From the NCBI RefSeq assembly GCF_002939785.1, contig NZ_MDEC01000005.1:1-64000 (forward strand): a stretch of 64,000 bases of DNA. Direction: 5' to 3'. The position numbers and the translations under genes are program-made. Below are positions 27,048-37,239 of the stretch, piece by piece. Below the pieces are notes generated by a model that did not search any database, had not been told where the DNA came from, and saw only the letters and a program-made list of their open reading frames with translations. Every line of letters begins with the position of its first letter. The first letter of the stretch is position 1. This stretch comes from Xanthomonas codiaei. Its GTDB lineage: Bacteria > Pseudomonadota > Gammaproteobacteria > Xanthomonadales > Xanthomonadaceae.

Positions 27048-28360
27048 TTCGCACCCGCTGGGACGATGGTCATCCGTTCCTTGGCGGCAGCATGCCGACG
27101 ATAGAGGAACAGCGTGGCCAGCAGCGCGCAGGTCGAGGAGAAACTCAACCAGTAGGCGGGTGCGGCCCTGTCGCCGGTCTGATGGATCAGCCAGGTGGAG
27201 ATGACCGGGGTAAAGCCGCCGAACACGGCGGTTGCCAGGCTATAGGCCAGCGAGAACCCCGCCACGCGCACGTGGGTCGGCATGATCTCGGTGAGTGCGG
27301 GAATCAGCGCGCCGTTGTAGATGCCGTAGACGAAGGACAGCCACAGCAGTGCCTGTAGCATATGCGCGAAGCTTGGTGCGCCGGCCAGGAACGACAGCAC
27401 CGGATACGCGGTCAGCACGCCGAGCAGCGACATGGCGACCAGCAGGGGTTTGCGGCCGAAGCGGTCGCTCAGCGCCCCGCCGATCGGAAGCCAGAAGAAG
27501 TTGGACAGGCCCACCAGCAAGGTCACGATCAAGGCATCGCCGGCATCGAGCTTCAACACGGTCTTGCCGAATGTCGGGGCATACACCGTGATCAGATAGA
27601 ACGCGCTGGTGGTCAGTGCGACCATCAGCACGCCGGCGATGACGGTGCTGGCATTGCTTGCCAGCCCACGCATCACGGTCTGCATCGTGGCGTGCTTCTT
27701 GCGGCGCTGGAACTCCTCGGTTTCCTGCAGGCTGCGTCGCAGCAGGAAGATGAAGGGAATGATCAGGCAACCGATGGCGAACGGAATGCGCCATCCCCAT
27801 TGCGTCATCTGCTGGGGCGCGAGCATCTGATTGAGCGCATAGCCGATGGCGGCAGCGGCGACGATGGCGACCTGCTGGCTGGCCGATTGCCAGCTCGCAT
27901 AGAAGCCGCGACGTCCCGGCGTCGCCATCTCGGCCAGATAGACCGAGACGCCGCCCATTTCCGCGCCCGCCGAGAAGCCTTGCAGCAGGCGACCGAGCAA
28001 TACCAGGGCTGGCGCCCACAGCCCGATGCTGGCGTAGCCCGGCACCATCACGATCAGGATGGTGCCGCTGGCCATGATCGACAGGGTCACGATCAGGCCC
28101 TTGCGGCGCCCGATATTGTCGATGTACGCACCCAGGATCACCGCGCCGAGTGGACGCATCAGGAAGCCGGCGCCGAACACGGCGAAGGTCATCATCAGCG
28201 ATGCGAATTCGTTGCTCGCCGGGAAGAACGCTGCGGCGATCTGTGTGGCGTAGAACCCGAACAGGAAGAAGTCGAACTGCTCCAGGAAGTTGCCAGAGGT
28301 CACCCTCAGCACCATGCCCAGTTTGGACTGTGTCTTTGTTCCAGCGGTTGAAGTCTGCAT
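27044..28360 (-). CDS. MHS-family MFS permease, citrate/tricarballylate-type
   Basis: A 438-residue major facilitator of the metabolite:H+ symporter family, closest in pattern to citrate (CitA) and tricarballylate (TcuC) carriers. It starts with the family-typical [19 protein letters not shown], carries the loop motif [12 protein letters not shown], and shows [17 protein letters not shown]. Twelve membrane segments are visible. ATG 28360 (MQTSTAGT) has GGAGGGCGAT directly upstream; the longer frame is rejected. It leads a two-gene operon with the binding protein. This is the second citrate-type carrier in the window after the CitMHS gene. Confidence 0.9.
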   Translation of the reverse strand: MQTSTAGTKTQSKLGMVLRVTSGNFLEQFDFFLFGFYATQIAAAFFPASNEFASLMMTFAVFGAGFLMRPLGAVILGAYIDNIGRRKGLIVTLSIMASGTILIVMVPGYASIGLWAPALVLLGRLLQGFSAGAEMGGVSVYLAEMATPGRRGFYASWQSASQQVAIVAAAAIGYALNQMLAPQQMTQWGWRIPFAIGCLIIPFIFLLRRSLQETEEFQRRKKHATMQTVMRGLASNASTVIAGVLMVALTTSAFYLITVYAPTFGKTVLKLDAGDALIVTLLVGLSNFFWLPIGGALSDRFGRKPLLVAMSLLGVLTAYPVLSFLAGAPSFAHMLQALLWLSFVYGIYNGALIPALTEIMPTHVRVAGFSLAYSLATAVFGGFTPVISTWLIHQTGDRAAPAYWLSFSSTCALLATLFLYRRHAAAKERMTIVPAGAK

Positions 28361-28744
28361 ATCGCCCTCCACGATAGGTGCGCAGCTGCGCTCGAAAACC
28401 CATGACGATCGATTCTGGTGGAGATGGCCGATGTTGATAATTGCTGCTTTCTCATCGACTGATGCAGGCGCGGCATCAACCATGCGTGCTGCGTCCCATC
28501 CGTGCGCCCCGTCGCGTCGCGGTGATGCCTTGCGATGCGCAGGGCTGCATGCGCGCGGCGGGGTCTCGTGTGCCCGACGCCAGGCGCGCGTGGCGCGTCG
28601 CAGCGACGGCAGCCGGCGTTGCGCCAGCGGGGTGGTCTTGGCGCCATCGCCCTGTTCGGAGCGCTGGAACAGCCGTGCCTTCTCATCGGCGTCGAGGCGC
28701 GTGGAGGTGCCCCGGCGCGATGCCGCGCCTGCGGCGAAGGATGG
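28361..28744. other. Non-coding gap upstream of the MHS permease
   Basis: 384 bp between the permease start and the hybrid kinase stop. The part nearest the permease is AT-richer (around 28431-28470, GATGTTGATAATTGCTG) and probably holds the promoter and LysR binding site; I cannot fix a box with confidence. The remainder is GC-rich with no convincing gene. Confidence 0.4.
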
Positions 28745-31390
28745 CTATCCCCGACGCAGCAGCATCTGTGTCATCAGCGCCCGTAGTGCGGGCGGGCGAA
28801 CCGGCTTGGAGAGAAAGCCCCATCCCAGTTCCTGCGCGTGTTCGCGCAGGGCCGGGTCGGGCTCTGCGGTGATCAGGATGATGCGTGGCTCGTGCTGCCA
28901 GCACTCCACCAGTTGCGGCAGCAGCATGGGGCCGTAGTGCGCGCCCATGCGCACGTCCAGCAACAGCAGTTCCGGGGCGTCGTCGGCAGTGGCGCGGGCA
29001 AGTGCCTCGTCCGGGCCGCCGGCAAAATCCACCCGGCATTGCCAGCGCTCCAGCAATGCGCGGGTGGCGTCGCATACGCGCGTGTCGTCGTCCACGCACC
29101 ACACCCGGCAGCCATGCAGGATGGGGTCGTTGCCGGGTTCTGCAGGCGCGGTGACCGGCGGCGCCGGCAGCGCCAGCGCCGCGCGCTCGCGCAAGGGCAC
29201 GCTGACCGAAAACACGCTGCCGTTGCCGAGAATGGAATGCAGGCCGATGCGATGGCCGAGCAGGCGGCCGATGCGTTCGACGATCGCCAGCCCCAGGCCG
29301 GCGCCGCGGTCGTTGGCCACCCCGTCGTCCAGGCGGCGGAATTCTTCGAAGATCTCGTGCTGCAGCGCCTCCGGAATGCCCGGGCCCTGGTCGTGCACTT
29401 CGATACGCAGCCAGCCGCCGCGCCGACGACAGCCGATCAGCACGCGGCCGCGTGGGGTGTAGCGGATCGCGTTGGACAAAAAGTTCTGCAGGATGCGGCG
29501 CAACAGCGTTTCGTCGCTCGACACCACGGCCGAGGTCGGCACGTAGTCCAGTCTCAGGCCGCGGTCTTCGGCCAGGATGCCGAACTCGCGCGCCAGCGTC
29601 TCCAGCAGCGGCGCGAGCGCGAAGTCGCGCACCTGCGTCTTCAGGCTGCCGGCCTCCAGCCGCGAGATGTCGAGCAGGCTGTTGAGGATGGCGTCCTGCG
29701 CGGTGAGTGCGTCGTCGATGTTGTCCACCACGCGTGCGCTGTCGGGCTCGCGCACCTGGCCGCGCAGTACCGAGACGAACATGCGCGCGGCGTTGAGCGG
29801 TTGCAGCAGGTCGTGTACCGCCGAGGCGACGAAGCGGGTCTTGTAGCGATTGGCGCTTTCGGCTTCGCGCTTGGCCGCGGCCAGGTCGCGGGTGCGCTCG
29901 GCCACGCGATGCTCCAGCGCATCGGCCAGCGAGCGCAGTTCGCGTGCGGCGTTCTTGTAGCTGGTGATGTCGGTGTAGCTGGTGACGAATCCGCCATCGG
30001 GCAGCGGATTGCCGCGGATCTCCAGCACCGTGCCGTCTTCCTTCTCGCTCTCGCGCATATGCGGCTTGCCGCTGCGCAGGTGATTCAGGCGTCGCTCGAT
30101 CGCCGCTTCGATCGGGCCGGGACCCAGCAACCCCCGGCGGGCGTTGAAGCGGAACAGGTCCTCGATCGGGCGGCCGATCTTGAGCAGTTCCGGCGGAAAC
30201 CGGAACAGCTCCACGTAGCGCGAATTCCATGCCACCAGGTTGAGCGCTTCGTCGATCACCACCACGCCCTGCGGCAGGTGTTCCAGGCTGCGGCTCAGGC
30301 CGGCGTTGGACTGCTGCGCGGCGGCCACCACGCCGTCCTGGGCGGTGCGCAGTTCTTCGGCATGCTGTTGCAGCAGCGTCTCCAGCTCGTTCCGGCTGCG
30401 CTGGCGCAGCGCCGACAGGCGCCGGCGCTGTTGTACGAACAACCACAGCAAGGCCAGCGCCAGCCAGGTGCCGGCGGCGGCGATGGCCGCCGCGCGGCCG
30501 GCCGCGGCGCTGGCACGGGTGTCGTGCAGCAAATGCAGGCGCCAGCCGCTTTCCGGTACTTCCAGGGTCTGCCACAGCACCGGTGCGCCCAAGGGCGGGT
30601 CGCGCACTTCGGTCAGCACGCCGCCGTTGCCGGTCTGCTCGATCAGCCGACGGCGCAGCGGCAGCAGCCCCTGGTCGGCATACTGACGGGTGCTCTGCAA
30701 TTCGGTGCGGTCGCGCGGGGTGAGCGGGGCCAGCATGCGGTAGCGCCAGGTGGCGCGGCTGGCCAGGAACACCACCCCGTGCGCGTCGGAGGCCAGCACG
30801 ATGTCCGGCGTCTGCAGCCATTCGCGCTCCAGCGCGGCCAGCGCGATCTTGATCACCACCACGCCCTGCACCTGGCCGGCAGCGTCCACGATGGCCTGCG
30901 ACAGGAAATAGCCCGGCTCGCTGGTGGTCATGCCAATGCCATAAAAACTGCCGCTGCCGGTGGCCAGTGCCTGCTGGTAGTAAGGGCGGAATGCGTAGTC
31001 CACACCCACGTTGCTGCGCGCCGCACGCCAGTTGCTGGCCGCCAGCGCGATGCCGTTGCGGTCGATCAGGGTCAGCGTGGACGACTGGGTAACGTTGTTG
31101 GCGCGTTCGAGCTTGCGGTTGAGCGCATCCACCTGGGCTGGCGACAGCGGGCCGGACACGGCAGCGCGCAGCTCCGGGTCCAGCGCCAGGATCTGCGGCA
31201 GGGTGCGATAGCGGTCGATGCGCTGCTGCAGCGCCTGCGCATAGAGCCGCAACTGCCGGCGCACGGTGACGCTTTCGTCGCGCAGCGCACTCTGTTCGAC
31301 AAAATGCCCGGCCGCCAGCATCGCCACGACCATCCCGCCCAGCACGATGGCCAGGGTGAGCAGTAGACGGCGGCGTTGCGATGCATACAT
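28745..31390 (-). CDS. Hybrid sensor histidine kinase/response regulator
   Basis: An 881-residue membrane sensor. TM1 (about 8-28), a periplasmic dCache-like sensor region to about 285, TM2 (about 290-315), a coiled-coil linker, and a PAS-like domain (about 350-480). The HisKA domain has H526 in the motif AVHDLLQPLNAARMF; the HATPase has N- and G-boxes (FLSNAIRYTP, DQGPGIP, GAGLGLAIV). A C-terminal receiver follows with D812 in LLLLDVRMG. The HDLLQPLNAAR class of hybrid kinases (NahK/ErcS'-like) usually acts with LuxR-type regulators, so the regulator at 24.7 kb is the likely partner. ATG 31390 (MYASQRRRL) is preferred; an upstream extension is encoded by a dispersed repeat. The adjacent porin and dctA suggest a carboxylate signal. 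Confidence 0.9.
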   Translation of the reverse strand: MYASQRRRLLLTLAIVLGGMVVAMLAAGHFVEQSALRDESVTVRRQLRLYAQALQQRIDRYRTLPQILALDPELRAAVSGPLSPAQVDALNRKLERANNVTQSSTLTLIDRNGIALAASNWRAARSNVGVDYAFRPYYQQALATGSGSFYGIGMTTSEPGYFLSQAIVDAAGQVQGVVVIKIALAALEREWLQTPDIVLASDAHGVVFLASRATWRYRMLAPLTPRDRTELQSTRQYADQGLLPLRRRLIEQTGNGGVLTEVRDPPLGAPVLWQTLEVPESGWRLHLLHDTRASAAAGRAAAIAAAGTWLALALLWLFVQQRRRLSALRQRSRNELETLLQQHAEELRTAQDGVVAAAQQSNAGLSRSLEHLPQGVVVIDEALNLVAWNSRYVELFRFPPELLKIGRPIEDLFRFNARRGLLGPGPIEAAIERRLNHLRSGKPHMRESEKEDGTVLEIRGNPLPDGGFVTSYTDITSYKNAARELRSLADALEHRVAERTRDLAAAKREAESANRYKTRFVASAVHDLLQPLNAARMFVSVLRGQVREPDSARVVDNIDDALTAQDAILNSLLDISRLEAGSLKTQVRDFALAPLLETLAREFGILAEDRGLRLDYVPTSAVVSSDETLLRRILQNFLSNAIRYTPRGRVLIGCRRRGGWLRIEVHDQGPGIPEALQHEIFEEFRRLDDGVANDRGAGLGLAIVERIGRLLGHRIGLHSILGNGSVFSVSVPLRERAALALPAPPVTAPAEPGNDPILHGCRVWCVDDDTRVCDATRALLERWQCRVDFAGGPDEALARATADDAPELLLLDVRMGAHYGPMLLPQLVECWQHEPRIILITAEPDPALREHAQELGWGFLSKPVRPPALRALMTQMLLRRG

Positions 31391-31437
31391 GGTGCAAGTA
31401 TGGCGATCTGCTCCCGTACGCGCAGCCATCGCCTTCG

Positions 31438-31577
31438 AGCAGCTGATAAAACGACTGCGCTCACCGCCGCGTGGGCGCGGGCGGTGCTCGGTGGGCATGT
31501 ATCACGCGTCCGTTGCGGTTCGTCCGCGCTGTCCACACCCGCCTGACGACTGCGCGCTACGTGGTGCCAGGCGCTCT
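31438..31577 (+). repeat. Dispersed repeat of about 140 bp, copy 2
   Basis: Matches the reverse complement of 17167-17311. It lies between the hybrid kinase start and the porin terminator and therefore forms most of the kinase's upstream region. Read on the minus strand, it encodes the peptide EHRPRPRGGERSRF that would artificially extend the kinase. Confidence 0.8.
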
Positions 31578-31610
31578 TGCCGCGCGCTGGACAAACGCCC
31601 AAAACGACAA

Positions 31611-31638
31611 CGGCCGCACCCGGGAAAGGATGCGGCCG
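31611..31638 (-). terminator. Rho-independent terminator of the porin gene
   Basis: The stem CGGCCGCA / TGCGGCCG, with additional inner pairing, lies 52 bp beyond the porin stop. On the minus strand it is followed by TTGTCGTTTTG. Confidence 0.75.
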
Positions 31639-31689
31639 TGCCGGGAACCTGCTGCCGTATGCGCTGGCAGCAGCGCGCCTTGGCGCTGC

Positions 31690-32862
31690 TTAGAACTGCA
31701 CCTGCGCGCGCAGCTCCATCACGTGCGGGGTTTCATGCACGCCATTGCGCGAGGAATCCACCCAGCTGTAGTTGGCCTGGAACTTGAAGTGGCTGGTGAG
31801 GTACCAGTTGGCGCCGATGGTGGTGTCGTGCTGACGGCCGCCGTGGACGTTGTTGTCTTCCAGGTTCAGGCGGCTGTAGCGGGCGGTCAGTTCGACCGCA
31901 CCGTAGTCGTGCGCCGGCTTGATGTTGCCCGGCACGCCGCCGGCATAGCTGCGCGACTCGCCGGTCAGCGACCAGGTGCCGTACACGTACTGGCCCTGGG
32001 CGATGAAGTGCGGCTGGCCGGCGTTACGCGCCACTTCGGCACGCAGCGCTTCGCTCTGCAGCGAGAACGGGCCGTGGATCCATACTGCTTCCACGCCGCT
32101 GCGGATCACATGGTCCACATCGAGAATGGTGCCGGTGTCGATCAGGCGCACGTCGGTCAGGCCGGCTTCCGGGCGGGCACGCAGGCGCACGCGCGGGCTG
32201 AAGGACACACCGCGGCCGTCGCTGAAACCGCGCGGATTCTCGACCGAGCCGGCAATACCCAGGTGCAATACGTCGCCCTCGGCCTTGAACGGGGTCCATG
32301 CCGCATGCACCGCCTGGGTGGTGCCCGGGTTGTCGCCCTGCAGATCCTTGCCGCCGTACGCGCCGGCCTGCAGCAGGTACTGCTGGCGCTCCAGGGTCCA
32401 TTCCACGCCGGTCCGACGGCCCTGGAACACCGCCTGCACCGGCAGGCCCAGTTCCATGAAGCTGCCCGCACGCGAGCTCTGCACCGCTTCCAGACCCACC
32501 GGCACCTTCATGTAGCCCATCCGCACGCGGCCATAATCCTGGCCCAGCAGCGCCTTGGTCTCGAAGCGGTAGAACACGTCCAGCCACAGCTTGGCTTCGA
32601 AGTCGAAATACACCATGGCGTCGTAGACGCCCTTCTTCTTGATGGTGGCGCCGAATTCCTTGCGGCGGAAATCGGTGCGGTCTTCCAGGCGGTCGTCGCC
32701 GGAGAAGTTGTTGTCGTCGTAGGCGTAGTTGCCGGTCAGACCCAGCTCGGTGCCATCACCGAAGGTGTACTTGGTGGGCCAGTTTTCGATCGAGGTGGCT
32801 GCATTGGCAGCGGCGGGGACGATGGCAAGAGCCAACGCCAGGACAAGCAGGTTGAGGCGCAT
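31690..32862 (-). CDS. OprO/OprP-family porin, second copy
   Basis: A 390-residue outer-membrane porin with a clear signal peptide (MRLNLLVLALALAIVPAAANA) and a beta-barrel of the phosphate-selective O/P family, ending in RAQVQF. It resembles the porin at 20-21 kb in family and length but is clearly divergent (for example TLERQQYLLQAGAYGGKDL and LTARYSRLNLEDNNVHGG). It lies divergent from dctA over a 421-bp gap and next to the hybrid kinase, so a dicarboxylate pore is plausible. Substrate is not shown by sequence. ATG 32862 is set by the signal peptide; the longer frame is rejected. Confidence 0.87.
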   Translation of the reverse strand: MRLNLLVLALALAIVPAAANAATSIENWPTKYTFGDGTELGLTGNYAYDDNNFSGDDRLEDRTDFRRKEFGATIKKKGVYDAMVYFDFEAKLWLDVFYRFETKALLGQDYGRVRMGYMKVPVGLEAVQSSRAGSFMELGLPVQAVFQGRRTGVEWTLERQQYLLQAGAYGGKDLQGDNPGTTQAVHAAWTPFKAEGDVLHLGIAGSVENPRGFSDGRGVSFSPRVRLRARPEAGLTDVRLIDTGTILDVDHVIRSGVEAVWIHGPFSLQSEALRAEVARNAGQPHFIAQGQYVYGTWSLTGESRSYAGGVPGNIKPAHDYGAVELTARYSRLNLEDNNVHGGRQHDTTIGANWYLTSHFKFQANYSWVDSSRNGVHETPHVMELRAQVQF

Positions 32863-33283
32863 AGGAGTGGTCTTCGGCAATGAAAGGGGCCGGGGCGTCC
32901 TGCCATGGCGATCGCGGTGAACAGCTTCAGCAAGCGCGCAGGTTCCGGACGGCGACTGCACAGAAACTTCGGTGTCTGCGTTAAACGGAATTAACGGCCG
33001 GTGGCGGCGCGGCTGAAGTGTAAGACCAGGGTCATCCGACGGACAGTGCTGCGGACGCATGCCCGTGGTGTCCCCGCGAGCCCCTCCTGTGGGGCAGGCC
33101 GTGCATAAAGTCCTTATCTGGCGCGGGGTTGCAGCGCGTGCCGCGCGGCGCCCTTCAGGCACCCGCGGCGCCGCGGCGCATCCGTAGTACCAATGGGTTA
33201 TCGGCCCGGGCTGTGACGTGCGGCCAGAATGCGGGCACCGGGTACCTGCCCAGGCACCCCCCCAGTTCCCTCGGAGTGGCGTC
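32863..33283. promoter_or_regulatory. Divergent porin/dctA promoter region
   Basis: 421 bp without a gene. The only marked pattern is the short palindrome GTTAA-ACGGAA-TTAAC at 32980-32995, in an AT-richer patch about 120 bp upstream of the porin start. It may be a regulator site for the porin or part of its promoter. Nothing else in the gap stands out. Confidence 0.35.
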
Positions 33284-34630
33284 ATGCACATCAGCAAGCC
33301 TGCCGGCCCGTTGCCGGCGTCCGTGCCCTTCTACCGCCAGCTGTATTTCCAAGTGGTGGTGGCCATCGTCCTCGGCGCCCTGTTGGGCCACTTCGAGCCG
33401 GCGTTTGCCGAAAGCCTCAAGCCGCTGGGCGACGCCTTCATCAAGTTGGTGAAGATGATCATCGCCCCGGTGATCTTTCTGACCATCGTCACCGGCATCG
33501 CCGGCATGACCCACCTCAAGACGGTGGGGCGGGTGTTCGCCAAGGCGATGACCTACTTCCTGTTCTTCTCCACGCTGGCGTTGATCGTGGGCATGGTCGT
33601 GGCGCACGTGGTGCAGCCGGGCGCCGGCATGAACATCAACCCGGCCGAGTTGGACCAGAGTGCGGTCAACACCTACGTGCAGAAGTCGCACGAGTTGAGC
33701 CTGGTCGGCTTTTTGATGGACATCATCCCGGCGACGCTGATCAGCGCCTTCGTCGATGGCAACATCCTGCAGGTGCTGTTCGTGGCGGTGTTGTTCGGTA
33801 TCGCGCTGGCCCTGGTGGGCGAACGTGGCCGCCCGGTGCAGAGCTTCCTGGAAGCGCTGACCGCGCCAGTGTTCCGCCTGGTGCATATCCTGATGAAGGC
33901 CGCGCCGATCGGTGCGTTCGGCGCGATCGCCTTCACCATCGGCAAGTACGGGGTGGAATCGCTGGTCAACCTGGCCTGGCTGGTGGGTTCGTTTTACATC
34001 ACCTCGCTGCTGTTTGTGCTGGTGATCCTGGGCCTGGTGTGCCGTGTCTGCGGCTTTTCAGTGCTCAAGCTGATCCGCTACCTCAAGGCCGAACTGCTGC
34101 TGGTGCTGGGCACCTCGTCCTCGGAGTCGGCGCTGCCATCGCTGATGGAGAAGATGGAGAAGGCCGGCTGCGAGAAGTCGGTGGTGGGCCTGGTGGTGCC
34201 CACCGGCTATTCGTTCAACCTGGACGGCACCAATATCTACATGACCCTGGCCGCACTGTTCATCGCCCAGGCCACCAACGTGGACCTGACCCTGGGCCAG
34301 CAGATCACCCTGCTGGCGGTGGCGATGCTCAGCTCCAAGGGCGCGGCTGGCGTGACCGGTGCCGGTTTCATCACCCTGGCCGCCACGCTGTCGGTGGTAC
34401 CGGACGTGCCGGTGGCCGGCATGGCGCTGATCCTGGGCGTGGACCGCTTCATGAGCGAATGCCGCTCGCTGACCAACTTCATCGGCAATGCGGTGGCCAC
34501 GGTGGTGGTGTCGCGCTGGGAAAATGCGCTGGACCGCGACCAGCTCAAGCTGGTGCTGGATGGTGGCTCGCCGCCGCTGCAGGCGTCGCCGGGTGCCACC
34601 GACGTGGTCGCTCCGGCCAGCGCACGCTGA
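33284..34630 (+). CDS. dctA: C4-dicarboxylate/H+ symporter DctA
   Basis: A 448-residue inner-membrane carrier of the dicarboxylate/amino acid:cation symporter family that imports succinate, fumarate and malate. Diagnostic segments are visible: [24 protein letters not shown] in the N-terminal half, the serine-rich hairpin [36 protein letters not shown], and [20 protein letters not shown] near the end. ATG 33284 gives the usual DctA length. maeB follows on the same strand after a hairpin, so imported malate can be passed to malic enzyme. Confidence 0.96.
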   Translation: MHISKPAGPLPASVPFYRQLYFQVVVAIVLGALLGHFEPAFAESLKPLGDAFIKLVKMIIAPVIFLTIVTGIAGMTHLKTVGRVFAKAMTYFLFFSTLALIVGMVVAHVVQPGAGMNINPAELDQSAVNTYVQKSHELSLVGFLMDIIPATLISAFVDGNILQVLFVAVLFGIALALVGERGRPVQSFLEALTAPVFRLVHILMKAAPIGAFGAIAFTIGKYGVESLVNLAWLVGSFYITSLLFVLVILGLVCRVCGFSVLKLIRYLKAELLLVLGTSSSESALPSLMEKMEKAGCEKSVVGLVVPTGYSFNLDGTNIYMTLAALFIAQATNVDLTLGQQITLLAVAMLSSKGAAGVTGAGFITLAATLSVVPDVPVAGMALILGVDRFMSECRSLTNFIGNAVATVVVSRWENALDRDQLKLVLDGGSPPLQASPGATDVVAPASAR

Positions 34631-34638
34631 GGTTTCCT

Positions 34639-34683
34639 ACGGCCCTGTTCTCCGTCGGCGTTGCCGGCGGGGTGCAGGGCCGT
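34639..34683 (+). terminator. Possible dctA terminator
   Basis: A perfect 9-bp stem ACGGCCCTG / CAGGGCCGT encloses a 27-base GC-rich loop 9 bp after the dctA stop. Only a weak T stretch (TTCTGCGTT) follows, so termination may be partial, letting some transcripts continue into maeB. Confidence 0.5.
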
Positions 34684-34828
34684 TCTGCGTTGACCCGCCA
34701 GCGGGTCGCCACGTGCGCTGCGTTGCAGCATGCAATCTCCCTGCCGCGTTGACAGCTGCGCGACAGGCCCTTGTTCAGGCAGGAGGGTAGAATTCAGTTC
34801 TCCTGCGCCTTCGAGACCCACACAGCCG

Positions 34829-37138
34829 ATGTCCACCGACGACTTCAAACAGGCCGCCCTCGACTATCACCGCCAGCAGCCGGCCGGCAAGATCAAGGTC
34901 ACCGCGACCAAGCCGATGCTGACCCAGCGCGATCTGTCGCTGGCGTACTCGCCCGGCGTGGCGTTCGCCTGCGAGGCCATCGTCGAGGACGCCACCCAGG
35001 CCAGCGAGCTCACCGCGCGCGGCAACCTGGTGGCGGTGATCACCAACGGCACCGCGGTGCTGGGCCTGGGCAACATCGGCCCGCTGGCCTCCAAGCCGGT
35101 GATGGAAGGCAAGGGCGTGCTGTTCCAGAAGTTCGCCGGCATCGACGTGTTCGATATCGAGATCAACGAGAACGACCCGGACAAGCTGGTGGACATCATC
35201 GCCAGCCTGGAGCCGACCTTCGGCGGCATCAACCTGGAAGACATCAAGGCGCCTGAGTGCTTCATCGTCGAACGCAAGCTGCGCGAGCGCATGAACATCC
35301 CGGTGTTCCATGACGACCAGCACGGCACCGCGATCATCGTCGGCGCCGCGGTGCTCAACGCGCTGGTGGTCACCGGCAAGAAGATCGAAGAGGTCAAGCT
35401 GGCCACCACCGGCATGGGCGCGGCGGGCATTTCCTGCGTCAACATGCTGGTCTCGCTGGGCCTGAAGCCGGAGAACATCCTGGCGCTGGACCGCGACGGG
35501 GTGATCCACACCGGCCGCACCGACCTGGACCCGGACAAGCAGCGCTACGCACGCGATACCGACAAGCGCACCCTGGCCGAAATCGTCGAGGGCGCGGATA
35601 TCTTCCTGGGCCTGTCGGCCGCCGGCATCCTCAAGCCGGAGATGGTCGCCAGCATGGCGCGCCAGCCGGTGATCTTCGCGCTGGCCAACCCCAACCCGGA
35701 AATCACCCCGGAAGCGGCCAAGGCGGTGCGCCCGGATTGCATCATCGGCACCGGTCGGTCGGACTATCCGAACCAGATCAACAACGTGCTGTGCTTCCCC
35801 TACCTGTTCCGCGGCGCGCTGGACGTGGGCGCCACCGGCATCAACGAAGAGATGAAGATCGCCTGCGTCAAGGCGATCGCGGCGATGGCGCGGCGCGAGG
35901 CGTCCGACCTGGGCGCGGCCTACGGCGGCGAAACCCCGAGCTTCGGTGCGGACTACCTGATTCCGCGTCCGCTGGACCCGCGCCTGCTGGTCGAGCTGTC
36001 CTCTGCGGTTGCGCAGGCGGCGATGGATTCGGGCGTGGCCACCCGGCCGATCGCCGACATGGAGGCCTACCGCGACAAGCTCGGCCAGTTCGTCTACCGC
36101 ACCAGCCTGATGATGAAGCCGGTCTACGACCGTGCGCGCGCCGACAAGCAGCGCGTGGTGTATGCCGAGGGCGAAGAAGAAGTGGTGCTGCGCGCGGTGC
36201 AGAACGTGGTCGACGAAGGCCTGGCCTTCCCGATCCTGATCGGCCGCCCGGACGTCATCGAAGCGCGCATCGAGCGCATGGGCCTGCGCCTGACCGCCGG
36301 GGTGGACTTCGAGATCACCAACATCCTCGACGACCCCCGCTTCAACGATTACTGGCAGTACTACCACGCGCTCACCGAGCGCCGCGGCGTGACCGTGACC
36401 GCGGCCAAGGAGCTGATGCGCTCGCGTCCGACCCTGATCGCCGCAGTGATGGTGGCGCGCGGAGAAGCCGATGCGATGCTGTCCGGCGTGGTCGGCCGCT
36501 TCCACAAGAAGCTGGGCTACGCGCGCAGCGTGATTCCGCTGGAGCCGCGGGTGAGCTCCACCTCGGCGATGACCGGCGTGATCAACCAGCTGGGCGTGTT
36601 CTTCTTCCTGGACACGCATGTGCAGGAAGACCCCACGGTGGAGCAGGTGGTCGAAGCCACGCTGCAGGCTGCGTACCGCCTGAAGCTGTTCGGCATCGAG
36701 CCCAACATCGCGCTGCTGTCGCACTCCAACTTCGGCAGTCACGACTCGCGCGATGCGCTGAAGATGCGCCAGGTGCGCGAAGCGCTGCTCAAGCGCAAGC
36801 CCGAGCTCAACATCGACGGCGAGATGCAGGGCGACACCGCCTGGGACGAGGCGTTGCGCAAGCAGATCATGCCCAACAGCACCTTGAAGGGCCGCGCCAA
36901 CCTGTTCGTGCTGCCGAACCTGGAAGCGGCCAACATCGCCTACAACCTGGTACGCGTGTTCACCGATGGCGTGGCGATCGGCCCGATCCTGATGGGCATC
37001 TCCAAGCCGGTGCACATCCTCACCACCAGCGCCACCTCGCGCCGGGTGATGAACATGACCGCGATCGCCGCGGTGGATGCGCAGATCCGCAAGCAGCGCG
37101 ATGCGGAAAAAGCGGCAAGCGAAAAAGGCAACGACTGA
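34829..37138 (+). CDS. maeB: NADP-dependent malic enzyme with phosphotransacetylase-like domain
   Basis: A 769-residue two-domain cytoplasmic enzyme converting malate to pyruvate and CO2 with NADPH formation. Residues about 1-430 are the malic enzyme part (YSPGVAF, then [20 protein letters not shown], the GMGAAGISC nucleotide site). From about 440 to the end is a phosphate acetyltransferase-like domain ([34 protein letters not shown]), thought from family knowledge to be regulatory (acetyl-CoA response). ATG 34829 ([14 protein letters not shown]) is the conserved family start. It follows dctA and gives the route from imported C4-acids to pyruvate. Confidence 0.95.
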   Translation: MSTDDFKQAALDYHRQQPAGKIKVTATKPMLTQRDLSLAYSPGVAFACEAIVEDATQASELTARGNLVAVITNGTAVLGLGNIGPLASKPVMEGKGVLFQKFAGIDVFDIEINENDPDKLVDIIASLEPTFGGINLEDIKAPECFIVERKLRERMNIPVFHDDQHGTAIIVGAAVLNALVVTGKKIEEVKLATTGMGAAGISCVNMLVSLGLKPENILALDRDGVIHTGRTDLDPDKQRYARDTDKRTLAEIVEGADIFLGLSAAGILKPEMVASMARQPVIFALANPNPEITPEAAKAVRPDCIIGTGRSDYPNQINNVLCFPYLFRGALDVGATGINEEMKIACVKAIAAMARREASDLGAAYGGETPSFGADYLIPRPLDPRLLVELSSAVAQAAMDSGVATRPIADMEAYRDKLGQFVYRTSLMMKPVYDRARADKQRVVYAEGEEEVVLRAVQNVVDEGLAFPILIGRPDVIEARIERMGLRLTAGVDFEITNILDDPRFNDYWQYYHALTERRGVTVTAAKELMRSRPTLIAAVMVARGEADAMLSGVVGRFHKKLGYARSVIPLEPRVSSTSAMTGVINQLGVFFFLDTHVQEDPTVEQVVEATLQAAYRLKLFGIEPNIALLSHSNFGSHDSRDALKMRQVREALLKRKPELNIDGEMQGDTAWDEALRKQIMPNSTLKGRANLFVLPNLEAANIAYNLVRVFTDGVAIGPILMGISKPVHILTTSATSRRVMNMTAIAAVDAQIRKQRDAEKAASEKGND

Positions 37139-37239
37139 GAAAGGCAATGACTGAGTCGAGGTGTCTAAGACTTGCGAGGTGTCCAAGATTTTGGCCGAGT
37201 ATTGCTTGATTTGAAGCAGTAAGCACTTGGCCGGCAAGA

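Noticed and set aside
28838..31366. Long plus-strand ORF opposite the hybrid kinase
   Set aside because: Shadow frame; low-complexity His/Gln/Ala-rich translation with no domain, whereas the minus strand has all kinase boxes.
31391..31498. 36-residue N-terminal extension of the hybrid kinase
   Set aside because: It is encoded by the 140-bp dispersed repeat; a membrane segment directly follows the internal ATG 31390.
33118..33138. Sigma-54-like promoter TGGCGCGGGGTTGC upstream of dctA
   Set aside because: dctA is sigma-54 dependent in some bacteria, but here the GG-GC spacing is one base short (9 instead of 10), which usually abolishes function, and the -24 element is off-consensus.
34749..34793. 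TTGACA plus TAGAAT as a maeB promoter
   Set aside because: The two hexamers are 33 bp apart, too far for a sigma-70 promoter; no other -35 at proper spacing was convincing.
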